Assembly (NCBI GenBank): GCA_030591195.1
Contig: JAUVBO010000021.1
Coordinates: 1-12,024 of the forward strand
From: Pseudomonadota bacterium
GTDB lineage: Bacteria > Myxococcota > Polyangia > GCA-2747355 > JACKDQ01
Reading direction: 5' to 3'
Length of the DNA: 12,024 nucleotides
A model generated the notes under the pieces. The model saw only the letters and a list, made by a program, of their open reading frames with translations. It did no database searches and was not told the DNA's origin. Below are positions 1 to 6,442 of the stretch, piece by piece. The first letter of the stretch is position 1; each line of letters begins with the position of its first letter. A program made the position numbers and the translations under genes.

Positions 1-366
1 GACCCGGGGATCACCGAGGGCCCGATCGGACAGCTCCGCGAGCGGACCGCGGCACCACTCGACGATCGCTGGATTGAGCTCGGCGACGACGATCGCCACG
101 CCCGCCGGACAGGCGTCGAGGGCCGCGCGCAGGGTGTAGCCCATGCCCAGCCCGCCGATCAGCACCCGGGCCGCTGGCGTCCTCCTGCCGAGCGCCTCAC
201 AGGCCAGCTGCGCCAGCGCCTGCTCCGATCGGGCTGCGTGGCTGACCATCAGCACCCGGCCGCCGACGATGATCATGTAGTCGCGCCCGGGATCACCGCG
301 GGCGAGGCACTTCAGCTCGCCCTCGGCCGTCGACACGCTCTCGATGCAGCGCCAGGGTCGGGTCAT
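1..366 (-). CDS. Spermidine-synthase-like methyltransferase-fold protein, N-terminal part
   Basis: This reading frame is open from an ATG at 366 to the window edge, giving the first 122 residues; the C-terminus lies to the left of the window. Residues 28-38 hold a short beta-rich segment (MIIVGGRVLMV). A Gly-rich nucleotide-binding loop follows (VLIGGLGMGYTL, about residues 70-81), then a second strand ending in an acidic residue (VVAELNPAIVEWC, about 94-106). This order matches motif I and post-I of the spermidine/spermine synthase superfamily (Rossmann fold binding S-adenosylmethionine or decarboxylated SAM). The catalytic Asp region would lie outside the window, so a true aminopropyltransferase cannot be separated from a spermidine-synthase-like protein of other function. 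No clear Shine-Dalgarno precedes the ATG. It diverges from the small gene at 444. Confidence 0.75.
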   Translation of the reverse strand, partial: MTRPWRCIESVSTAEGELKCLARGDPGRDYMIIVGGRVLMVSHAARSEQALAQLACEALGRRTPAARVLIGGLGMGYTLRAALDACPAGVAIVVAELNPAIVEWCRGPLAELSDRALGDPRV

Positions 367-443
367 CGCGCCGCTACTGTGCGGCGCTCTCGGCTGGCGG
401 TCAATGGCCGGTCGCGCCCCTACGACGTGATACGCTCGCGCCC

Positions 444-767
444 ATGTCCGCCTCTGGTCTCGGGCTGCTGGCCTGCCTGATCGTGACGCGTCCCCTGGGA
501 GGCTGTGGCGACAACGACAACCCCTGCAACGCGCTCAAGGATGAGCTGCGAGCGCGGATCGAGGCTGCCAACCCCGACCTGCGCACGCCGACCGAGGTCT
601 ACAACCAGGACTACCGCGACCTGGTGGCGAGGATCCGCGACCGCGGCTGCAGCCTCCCCGAGCTCGGCGAGCGACCGCTGCTCTGCTACCTCGGCGAGCC
701 GGCCGAGGCCTGCCCGCCGGGCTACGACTGCCACCCCGACGTCCACGAGGTCTGCGTCCGCCGCTAG
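444..767 (+). CDS. Small Cys-rich putative lipoprotein, hypothetical
   Basis: This 107-aa protein has a hydrophobic N-terminus and an acceptable lipobox, LGGC, with the anchor cysteine at residue 21. The signal is atypical: there is no Lys or Arg before the hydrophobic stretch and an Arg sits at position 16, so secretion is likely but not certain. The mature part carries several cysteines, including a C-terminal CPPGYDCHPDVHEVC segment. Such Cys-rich tails are common in secreted proteins of myxobacterial-type genomes and probably form disulfides. I recognise no domain and no function can be assigned. There is no Shine-Dalgarno before the ATG. An extended -10-like sequence (TGATACGCT, 428-436) ends eight bases upstream, so translation may be almost leaderless. 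The gene is convergent with the radical SAM gene that ends at 778, ten bases away. Confidence 0.6.
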   Translation: MSASGLGLLACLIVTRPLGGCGDNDNPCNALKDELRARIEAANPDLRTPTEVYNQDYRDLVARIRDRGCSLPELGERPLLCYLGEPAEACPPGYDCHPDVHEVCVRR

Positions 768-777
768 CCGTGTCCCC

Positions 778-2298
778 TCAGGAAGCCGTGAGCTGGGCCT
801 TGGCGGTGGTGGCCTGGGCCACCCGCGGCGAGTGGGCACCGCAGGAGTCGACCGACTGATCGCCCTCGTCGCTGTCGGCCGGGTAGAACCCCATCTCCTG
901 CAGCACGCGCAGCTTGGGCCAGACGTTTCCCTCGAGATCGTGGTGGAAGAAGCCCGGAAAGAGATCGCCGTGTTGCTCGATGAAGTCGAACAGCGGCGCG
1001 TGTTCCTCGGCGAGCTGGACCCGCGCGGTGCGACAGATCTCGTGGCCGGTGAGCATGTACTCGGGGACTAGCTCGCGGCAGAACTCGAGCTTCTCCCGAC
1101 CCTCGTCGCCGAGCTGAGCATAGATCTCGGTCTGGGGTAGCAGGCAGAGCAGGCTGGGCAGGATCCGCGCACCGAGCATCCGGAACGACACCATCTGGAA
1201 GACGCTCTGGTGAAAGTCGACCATCGTCTCGAACGGGTAACCCCAGACGTAGAACGCATCGACCCGGGCGAAGTGCTTGACCGCCTCGGAGACCACCGCC
1301 ACCGCCTCGCTGGTGCCAAACCCCTTCTTGACCTGCTGCAGCACCGCGTCCGAGCCGGACTCGATGCCAAACCGCAGCTCGAGGCAGCCGCTCTCGGCCA
1401 TCCGCTGCATCGTCGGCCCGTCGGCCAGGTTAACCCGGCCGAAGGCCTTCCAGTCGACGCCGAGCTTCGCCGCGTCGAGGTCGTCGCAGAACGAGGTCAC
1501 CTGGGCTGGCGTGCCGACGAAGAACTCGTCCTGAAACAGGAACAGGTCGGCCCCGGCGCGCCGCTTGAGCTCGGCCATCTCGGCGATGATGTTGTCGTTC
1601 GAGCGCCGGTAGGCGGTGTGGCCCCAGATCGGCGCCACCGAGCAGAACGTGCAGAGGTAGGGACAGCCGCGGGAGGTCATCACCCCGTAGCCGTCGTAGC
1701 GCGCCAGGTCGATCCGGTCCCAGGCCGGAAACGGCACCGCGTCGAGGTCGGTGATCCGCTCGGGCGCCGGGTTTTTCACCACCCGGCCATCGGCGGTGCG
1801 CCAGTAGAGGCCAGGTACGCCCTCGAAGCGGGCATCAGCACCCTCGCGGCCGGCGGCAGTAAAAGCCTCCACCAGCGGCACGATCATCCGCTCGCCCTCG
1901 CCGTGGGCCACCGCGTCGATCCAGGGGAAGCGCGCGAGGAGCGCGCGCTCCACCGACTTCGGCCCAACCCCGCCGAGCACCACGGTCTTTTCCGGGTGAC
2001 GCCGCTTGAGCTGCTCGAGGGCGACGATGCAGAAGGGCAGCAGGTTGGCCATCACCGACACGCCGATCAGGTCGGCGCTGCCCTCGAGGAAGTCGCAGAT
2101 GCTCTCGGCGGCGAAGGGCTCGTCGTACTCGCTGACCTGGTAGTCGCGAAAGTCGACCCGCTTGCCCGCGTCCTCGAGGGTCCGGGTCAGATAGAGCGGC
2201 CCGAGGGGCACGTGCAGCTCACGCTCCACGGCGTCGAAGTAGCGCACGTAGAGCATGTTCAGGTTGAGCAGGGTGATGTCGTCGCGTCGGTGCGTCAC
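778..2298 (-). CDS. B12-binding-domain radical SAM protein, putative peptide maturase
   Basis: This is a 506-aa radical SAM enzyme. Residues about 25-145 resemble a cobalamin-binding (class B) domain: an ADLIGVSVMANLLP strand-turn, then VVLGGVGP and HGEGE near 107-136. The classical DxHxxG motif is absent, as in many members. The radical SAM core starts near 204. C212, C216 and C219 form the CxxxCxxC motif that binds a [4Fe-4S] cluster, and GIESGSD (311-317) is typical of the core. Such enzymes often methylate unactivated carbons using cobalamin, but the reaction here is unknown. The start is a GTG at 2298 with a good GGAG Shine-Dalgarno seven bases before it. The gene lies 13 bases downstream of the RPDRP-repeat protein on the same strand, so the two are probably co-transcribed. 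That makes the repeat protein the leading substrate candidate, by inference. The final 30 residues look low-complexity and variable. Confidence 0.9.
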   Translation of the reverse strand: MTHRRDDITLLNLNMLYVRYFDAVERELHVPLGPLYLTRTLEDAGKRVDFRDYQVSEYDEPFAAESICDFLEGSADLIGVSVMANLLPFCIVALEQLKRRHPEKTVVLGGVGPKSVERALLARFPWIDAVAHGEGERMIVPLVEAFTAAGREGADARFEGVPGLYWRTADGRVVKNPAPERITDLDAVPFPAWDRIDLARYDGYGVMTSRGCPYLCTFCSVAPIWGHTAYRRSNDNIIAEMAELKRRAGADLFLFQDEFFVGTPAQVTSFCDDLDAAKLGVDWKAFGRVNLADGPTMQRMAESGCLELRFGIESGSDAVLQQVKKGFGTSEAVAVVSEAVKHFARVDAFYVWGYPFETMVDFHQSVFQMVSFRMLGARILPSLLCLLPQTEIYAQLGDEGREKLEFCRELVPEYMLTGHEICRTARVQLAEEHAPLFDFIEQHGDLFPGFFHHDLEGNVWPKLRVLQEMGFYPADSDEGDQSVDSCGAHSPRVAQATTAKAQLTAS

Positions 2299-2305
2299 GT
2301 CTCTG

Positions 2306-2309
2306 CTCC
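2306..2309 (-). promoter_or_regulatory. Ribosome binding site fixing a GTG start
   Basis: GGAG on the minus strand lies seven bases before the GTG at 2298. The radical SAM frame has no alternative start between this site and the stop of the upstream gene, which supports the GTG. Confidence 0.7.
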
Positions 2310-2311
2310 GA

Positions 2312-3100
2312 TCATTTCTTCTTGTCGTCGCCGAGTGAGTCGAACCCCGGGCGGTCCGGGCGGATGCCCCGGGTGGGCGACGGACGGTCGGGCCGGATAC
2401 CCTTGCTGGGCCTCGGCTGGCGGGGACGGTCGGGCCGGATACCCCGGGTGCGACCCGGGCGATCGGGCCGGATACCCCGCTGCGGCTGCTTGGCGGGGGC
2501 TTTCTGCGGCGGTCCGGCGTCGGGCCGAGGCTCGGCCATCAGACCCGCCAGCGGCTTGACCGGCTCGGGGGTCAGGCGAGGCTCGGGCCGATCGGGCCGC
2601 GCGCCGGTGACCGGCGATGGCACCGGTGGACCGGGGCGCGTGGTCGGTTGCGGTAGGGGCGGTGGTGGCGGCGGAGCGACAGGCCGATCGGGGCGAGCGC
2701 CGGTGACCCTCTGCGCGCCGTCCGGACAGCCGGCGGTGGCCGCGAGGGCCGCGCCACCGCCGACGATCGCCAGCAGCGCGGCGGCCGAGCGACCGAGGAA
2801 GGAGCGGCGGTCCGGCTCGGGGAGCGCATTTTCGACGTTGGCCACCATCTGACGCAGCGCGGCGCTGTCCACCGCCTCGAGGATCTGCGCCTCGGTGGGC
2901 CTGAGAGAGACCCCGCTGGCAGCGATCGCCTCGGCGCGGCGCCCGTAGAGCTCGGCGGCGAACCGGTCGTCGACCGCCGCCATCGCCAGCAGCTCCTCGA
3001 TCCCCACCGGCACGCTCGACGGCGGCATGACTCGCTCGTTGCCCGGTGGCTGACCGCCGACGATGGTCGTCCGCGCCGCCTTCTTGTCGTCGCCCGGCAT
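2312..3100 (-). CDS. RPDRP-repeat protein with RiPP-like leader and internal Tat/lipobox segment
   Basis: This 262-aa protein is in no family I can name. Four parts are visible. Residues 1-30 are polar. Residues about 32-92 look helical and acidic (GIEELLAMAAVDDRFAAEL and what follows) and resemble the leader fold of NHLP/Nif11-type RiPP precursors. Residues 98-125 hold RRSFLG, a long Ala/Gly/Leu stretch and ATAGC; this looks like a twin-arginine lipoprotein signal with anchor Cys125, but set internally. Residues 126-262 are rich in Pro and Arg, with G-A/I-R-P-D-R-P at 134, 166, 209, 220, 234 and 245, and the protein ends GDDKKK. The ATG at 3100 is chosen because AAGGAG lies eight bases upstream; an open frame extends further but looks non-coding. 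It precedes the B12 radical SAM gene by 13 bases and probably forms an operon with it. I infer that it is a substrate of that enzyme; a Pro-rich cell-wall-spanning lipoprotein is the alternative. Confidence 0.85.
   Translation of the reverse strand: MPGDDKKAARTTIVGGQPPGNERVMPPSSVPVGIEELLAMAAVDDRFAAELYGRRAEAIAASGVSLRPTEAQILEAVDSAALRQMVANVENALPEPDRRSFLGRSAAALLAIVGGGAALAATAGCPDGAQRVTGARPDRPVAPPPPPPLPQPTTRPGPPVPSPVTGARPDRPEPRLTPEPVKPLAGLMAEPRPDAGPPQKAPAKQPQRGIRPDRPGRTRGIRPDRPRQPRPSKGIRPDRPSPTRGIRPDRPGFDSLGDDKKK
2348..2476 (-). repeat. Four coding repeats of GIRPDRP
   Basis: Four 21-base units encode GIRPDRP at 2348-2368, 2381-2401, 2423-2443 and 2456-2476. Starts are 33, 42 and 33 bases apart. 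Three share the plus-strand core CGGGCCGGATACC; the fourth uses different synonymous codons. Linkers vary (for example GRTR, SPTR, RQPRPSK). The peptide is better conserved than the DNA, which points to selection on the peptide rather than a recent duplication alone. Confidence 0.9.
2585..2701 (-). repeat. Two coding repeats of GARPDRP
   Basis: Units at 2585-2605 and 2681-2701 encode GARPDRP, each preceded by a V-T pair. They flank a Pro-rich linker containing a run of six prolines. They are diverged relatives of the four GIRPDRP units nearer the C-terminus. Confidence 0.85.
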
Positions 3101-3108
3101 CTGCTTGG

Positions 3109-3114
3109 CTCCTT
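3109..3114 (-). promoter_or_regulatory. Ribosome binding site of the RPDRP-repeat gene
   Basis: AAGGAG on the minus strand lies eight bases before the ATG at 3100. It selects this start over start codons much further upstream in the same open frame. Confidence 0.75.
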
Positions 3115-3139
3115 TTGGTTCCTCGTACGTGACCCAACG

Positions 3140-3167
3140 AGTGTACATCGCCCACCACGGGTCACAA
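3140..3167 (-). promoter_or_regulatory. Candidate housekeeping promoter for the repeat protein/radical SAM operon
   Basis: On the minus strand TTGTGA (3167-3162) and TACACT (3145-3140) are separated by 16 bases, each matching four of six consensus positions of a sigma-70-type promoter. The start would fall near 3133, leaving about 32 bases of leader before the ATG at 3100. The match is modest and unproven. Confidence 0.3.
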
Positions 3168-3272
3168 CCGCCGCCACTGGTTTGCGAACAGAGGTCTTCA
3201 GTGGATCCCCGCGCGGCCAGAGCTATCACCGTCGTTACCGGTAGATACCACGCCCCAACCACCGTCCGTCGA

Positions 3273-3288
3273 TGGCACGCCAGGTGCA
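3273..3288 (+). promoter_or_regulatory. Candidate sigma-54 (-24/-12) promoter
   Basis: TGGCACGCCAGGTGCA has the GG and GC pairs ten bases apart that sigma-54 requires. It departs from the TGGCAC-N5-TTGCA consensus at one position of the -12 element. The start would be near 3300, about 50 bases before the lipoprotein ATG at 3349. Sigma-54 promoters are common in Myxococcota and need an enhancer-binding activator, which I do not see here. Confidence 0.45.
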
Positions 3289-3348
3289 CTGGCCGGCGCC
3301 GAAGGGCTCGAGCCAGAGCGACCGGAGGACCGTAGGGAGAGCTTCGCG

Positions 3349-4356
3349 ATGAGACACGCCTGGAGAGCGGCCGGCCTGCTGGCGGGCTGGCTGTTGATGG
3401 GGTGCTCCGCCGATCCGAACGTCCCGGGCGAGGCACTGTTTGGCAGCCCCGGCGCTGACGCTGGCCTGGTGCCGACCTCGGCAGCCGACATCGACGCCAG
3501 CGCGGTCTCGATCACGGTCGATCCGCTGACCACCACCACCGTCTGCACCGACACGGTGGCCCTGCGCGGCACCGCCACCCCCGAGGCCTCGGTCTATGCC
3601 CAAGGCGGACGCTCCGCCTCGGACATCGCCACCGCCCACCCGATCACCGGACGCTTCTGCATCGATGTGCCGCTGGCCAAGGACCACCACAACGTGCTCG
3701 AGGTCTGGGCCAAGCACCCGACGCTCGGGCTGAGCACGCCGCGCCGGGTCAACGTCACCCAGGACTCGCGGGCCTGTCCCGGCGTCCCCCGCGGCGGCGT
3801 CAGCGACGAGCCCGACGAGCCCGAGCTGCTCAACGTCGCCGAGGGCGCGGCGGTGACCTCGAAGGACACGCCGAATGAGCACCCGGCGGCTCACGTGACG
3901 GACGGTGACCCTTCGACCTGGACGATGTGGAAGGGCGGCGACTGGTGGAATCCCTGGGACTCGTTCGATGGCTGGGTCAAGGTCTCGCTCGACGGCATGC
4001 AGACCGTCGAGCGAATCGTCGTCCGCTGGCGCGACGAGCAGGACGTCTCGGATCACGCCGACTGGGGCAAGAAGTATCGCGTGCTCTACTCGGTCTCGGA
4101 CAACCTCGGCGATCCTCACCCGAATGTCTGGCTCACCGTGCCCCTGGGCGTGATCCAGGACGGCGACGGCGGCGCCGACACTTTCCAGCTCGACGGGCTA
4201 CCCCTGCGCCACGTCGCCCTCTGGCTCGAGCACAACGGTCACCAGAGCTGGGAAGAGGCCTTCGCGATCGCCGAGATCGAGGTGCTGATCAACCCGAACG
4301 CGGGCGCCGCGCCGACCGTCGAGATCGGCGCCGAGACCTGTGCTTCTGGACCCTAG
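3349..4356 (+). CDS. Lipoprotein with Ig-like and F5/8 type C (discoidin) domains
   Basis: This 335-aa protein starts with a clear lipoprotein signal: Arg2 and Arg6, a hydrophobic stretch, then LMGC with anchor Cys19 followed by Ser, which suggests outer-membrane sorting. Residues about 52-138 look like an immunoglobulin-like beta domain (ITVDPLTTTT, TGRFCIDVPL, RRVNVT) with possible disulfide cysteines at 66 and 104. Residues about 158-315 fit an F5/8 type C or CBM32-like jelly roll: ELLNVAEGAAVTS, a VTDGDPSTWTMW segment, VERIVVRWRD and a closing strand FAIAEIEVLI. Such domains bind glycans or other surface ligands. No enzyme domain is attached, so an adhesive or binding role at the cell surface is inferred. 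GGGAG lies nine bases before the ATG, and a sigma-54-like promoter precedes it. It diverges from the RPDRP-repeat operon, which may or may not be related. Confidence 0.85.
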   Translation: MRHAWRAAGLLAGWLLMGCSADPNVPGEALFGSPGADAGLVPTSAADIDASAVSITVDPLTTTTVCTDTVALRGTATPEASVYAQGGRSASDIATAHPITGRFCIDVPLAKDHHNVLEVWAKHPTLGLSTPRRVNVTQDSRACPGVPRGGVSDEPDEPELLNVAEGAAVTSKDTPNEHPAAHVTDGDPSTWTMWKGGDWWNPWDSFDGWVKVSLDGMQTVERIVVRWRDEQDVSDHADWGKKYRVLYSVSDNLGDPHPNVWLTVPLGVIQDGDGGADTFQLDGLPLRHVALWLEHNGHQSWEEAFAIAEIEVLINPNAGAAPTVEIGAETCASGP

Positions 4357-4388
4357 GGCGTCTAAGAGCTTGCACCTCGGCGAGGGCG

Positions 4389-4964
4389 TCAGAGCAGCCA
4401 GCGCACCATCTCGGGATGCGGTCGGGGGATCACCTCGGTGCGCAACAGCAGCCCCGACTCGACGGCCTCTTCAGCGGCTGCCACCGCGGCCTCGACGTCG
4501 GCCAGCTCGCCGGTGAGGGTGAAGAAGGCCTTGCCACCGAGGCCCCGGGCGAGCCGCAGCTCGATCAGCTCGATGCCTGCGCGCTTGCAGGCGGCGTCGG
4601 CGGCGACGATCGCCGAGGCCACGGCGAAGGTCTCCACCACGCCCACCGCGTCCACCGCGTCGACGCGGGAGGTGGCCTCGATGGCGGGGATCAGCTGCGG
4701 GTGGGCGTTGGGCAGCAGCAGCCGGTCGACGACGGCTGGCCCGGCCACCTCGAGCCCGCGGTGGTAGGCCTGCTCGACCATCTCGGTCTCGCCGGCGATG
4801 ACGACGATGTACTTGCCCGGACAGGTGGTCGCCGCCTCGAGCACGCGGATCGGCGCCCGCTTGGCCATCTCGTCGCACATCCGGACGCCGCGGGCGATGC
4901 TGCTGCCCTCGATGCAGGCCAGGGCCGGAGCGAGGGGCAGGTCGGCAGAAGCGGGCTGGTCCAT
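4389..4964 (-). CDS. pduT: PduT-like tandem-BMC microcompartment shell protein
   Basis: This 191-aa protein has two BMC domains, at about residues 14-93 and 105-186, the arrangement of trimeric BMC-T shell proteins. It follows PduT closely: SIARGV, CPGKYIVVIAG, a VETFAVA segment, GLGGKAFFTLTGEL and the C-terminal IPRPHPEM. Length is close to that of known PduT (about 184). PduT of Salmonella and Citrobacter holds a [4Fe-4S] cluster at the trimer pore through Cys108. By my remembered alignment that position is Ala118 here (VETFAVASAIV), and the four cysteines present (17, 30, 48, 126) lie elsewhere. Fe-S binding is therefore doubtful. The gene starts four bases after the pduS stop, so the two form an operon. 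GGAG stands eleven bases before the ATG, a rather long spacing. No other shell protein or encapsulated enzyme is visible in the window. Confidence 0.9.
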   Translation of the reverse strand: MDQPASADLPLAPALACIEGSSIARGVRMCDEMAKRAPIRVLEAATTCPGKYIVVIAGETEMVEQAYHRGLEVAGPAVVDRLLLPNAHPQLIPAIEATSRVDAVDAVGVVETFAVASAIVAADAACKRAGIELIELRLARGLGGKAFFTLTGELADVEAAVAAAEEAVESGLLLRTEVIPRPHPEMVRWLL

Positions 4965-4968
4965 CGTT

Positions 4969-6339
4969 TCACGCTCTCCGTTCGATGCAGACCTCGCGTG
5001 GGTCCACCGAGGTCACCACGCCGGGCACCGAGGCGTGAACCCGGGCGCCCAGCGCGCCGTCGGGGATCTCGCCGATCAGCTCGCCCTGCTCCACCTGCTG
5101 GCCGATCTGCACCACGGCCCTCGCCGGGGCGCCGATGTGCTGCCGCAGGGGGAGCCGCACCGCGCGGATCGAGGCCGCCAGGTCACGATCGAGGGCCACG
5201 TCGGCCGCGGCCGCGGCCCGCTGGTAGTCCGTCAGACCGAGCCGGGCGATCAGCCGCGGCAGGGGAAGCCGGTGTCGCTCGATGAAGTCGTGGGGCTGAA
5301 GCTCGCGTCGCCGGTGAGGGTTTGGCACCTTGGCCGCGGCCAGCCGCCCGCGCAACGACTCGAAGACCTTGCGCGGCGAGAGCCCGAGGGTGCAGGCGTA
5401 GACCTCGCAGGCGCCACACAGACAGCAGAGATAGGCCGCCGTGATCTGGTCCGGCGGATCCTCGGTCATCCCCTCGGTGACCAGCGCGCGCATCGCCAGG
5501 TGGGGCTGGATCGCGTGGCCGAGGTTGTAGCGTGGGCAGAGATCGGTGCACATCCGGCACTGGCAACAGACCGACCGGGCCACCCGCACCTCGCGATCGA
5601 TGCTGCGCTGCTTGCGCAGCACCAGCGGGTGGGTGGCGGAGAGCACGATCACCCCGCTGGTGGTCTTGGTCACCGGCGCCTCGGGGTCCTCGACCACCTG
5701 GCCCATCATCGGACCGCCCTCGACGATGACCCACGGCGAGACCGTCGCCCCGCCAGCCGCGCGCACCGCGTCGACCATCGGCGCGCCCACCGGCAGCTCG
5801 CAGCTCAGCGGCCGCGCCACCTCGCCGGCCCCGGTCAGCGCCCGTCGGGTCACCGGGCGGCCCTCGTTGACCGCCGCGTCGACCTGGCTCAGGGTCAGCA
5901 CGTTGCTGACCACCACCCCGACCTCGAGCGGGATCCCACCCTCGGGCACCACCCGACCGGTGATCGCGTGGACCAGCACCTGCTCGTCGCCCGCGGGGTA
6001 GTAGTTGTCGATGGCCACGACCTCGATCCCGTCGAAGCCGGCGGCGGCCACCGACCGCACCTTGTCGACCACGTCGTGGTAGTGAGCCTTGAGCGCGATC
6101 ACCGCGCGATCGGCGCCGGTGGCCTCGCGCAGCAGCGACAGGCCCCGCAGCACCGCCGCGGTGCGCACGCGCATCACCGCCTTGTCGCAGCCGAGCAGCG
6201 GCTCGCACTCGGCGCCGTTGGCGATCACCGTGTCGACACCTTCGGCGGCGAACTTGACGTGGGTCGGAAATCCCGCACCGCCCGCGCCAACGATCCCCGC
6301 CGCCCTGACGCTGTCTGCGATGCTGTTCGTCGCGCTCAT
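4969..6339 (-). CDS. pduS: PduS-like flavin/Fe-S reductase (RnfC-like)
   Basis: From the ATG at 6339 this is a 456-aa protein, near the usual PduS length of about 450. The N-terminus has the Gly-rich GAGGAGFPTHVK nucleotide-binding loop, then NGAECEP and the RnfC/NuoF-type NYYPAGDEQ segment. Two [4Fe-4S] motifs follow: C258-x2-C261-x2-C264-x3-C268-P, and C305-x2-C308-x2-C311-x4-C316. The last 50 residues (GQQVEQGELIGEIPDG and on) look like the barrel-sandwich domain of RnfC proteins. PduS uses NADH to reduce cobalamin in the propanediol microcompartment and docks on PduT; here only the pduT partner adjoins. An in-frame ATG at 6354 would add five residues. Neither start has a good Shine-Dalgarno, and 6339 fits the family N-terminus better. 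The gene diverges from the radical SAM gene at 6443. Confidence 0.9.
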   Translation of the reverse strand: MSATNSIADSVRAAGIVGAGGAGFPTHVKFAAEGVDTVIANGAECEPLLGCDKAVMRVRTAAVLRGLSLLREATGADRAVIALKAHYHDVVDKVRSVAAAGFDGIEVVAIDNYYPAGDEQVLVHAITGRVVPEGGIPLEVGVVVSNVLTLSQVDAAVNEGRPVTRRALTGAGEVARPLSCELPVGAPMVDAVRAAGGATVSPWVIVEGGPMMGQVVEDPEAPVTKTTSGVIVLSATHPLVLRKQRSIDREVRVARSVCCQCRMCTDLCPRYNLGHAIQPHLAMRALVTEGMTEDPPDQITAAYLCCLCGACEVYACTLGLSPRKVFESLRGRLAAAKVPNPHRRRELQPHDFIERHRLPLPRLIARLGLTDYQRAAAAADVALDRDLAASIRAVRLPLRQHIGAPARAVVQIGQQVEQGELIGEIPDGALGARVHASVPGVVTSVDPREVCIERRA

Positions 6340-6389
6340 GGCCGGCGAGATCATAAGCGCGCCCGGCGGCGCTTGGCAACGGCAAGGCA

Positions 6390-6403
6390 CCAGTGATCCA
6401 GTG
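6390..6403. repeat. Short direct repeat upstream of a promoter
   Basis: CCAGTG occurs twice, at 6390-6395 and 6398-6403, separated by AT. It lies just upstream of the -35 element at 6407 and in the pduS leader side of the divergent spacer. It could be a regulator site, but six-base copies can arise by chance. Confidence 0.3.
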
Positions 6404-6406
6404 CGT

Positions 6407-6434
6407 TCGACACGAGACCGTCCGCCGCTATAAT
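6407..6434 (+). promoter_or_regulatory. Sigma-70-type promoter for the radical SAM gene
   Basis: TCGACA (6407-6412, five of six consensus) and a perfect TATAAT (6429-6434) are separated by 16 bases. Transcription would begin near 6441, about two bases before the GTG at 6443. This is the best housekeeping promoter match in the window. Confidence 0.65.
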
Positions 6435-6442
6435 CGATCCCC

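Noticed and set aside
2348..2476. CRISPR-like array
   Set aside because: The units are only 21 bases, differ in sequence, have short uneven spacing and are in frame within a coding region.
1210..2559. 449-codon plus-strand open frame
   Set aside because: It lies antisense to the B12 radical SAM gene and part of the repeat gene. It is rich in His, Arg, Gly and Val with no domain, as expected of a shadow frame in GC-rich DNA.
3101..3436. N-terminal extension of the repeat protein to an ATG at 3436
   Set aside because: The frame stays open by composition only and overlaps the divergent lipoprotein gene. The ATG at 3100 has a strong Shine-Dalgarno.
4374..4385. Possible terminator between the discoidin lipoprotein and pduT
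   Set aside because: CCTCGGCGAGG gives a stem of only four pairs with no T-run, too weak to call.
4798..6396. 532-codon plus-strand open frame
   Set aside because: It is antisense to pduS and pduT, which have clear motifs; the antisense translation is low-complexity His/Arg/Asp-rich.
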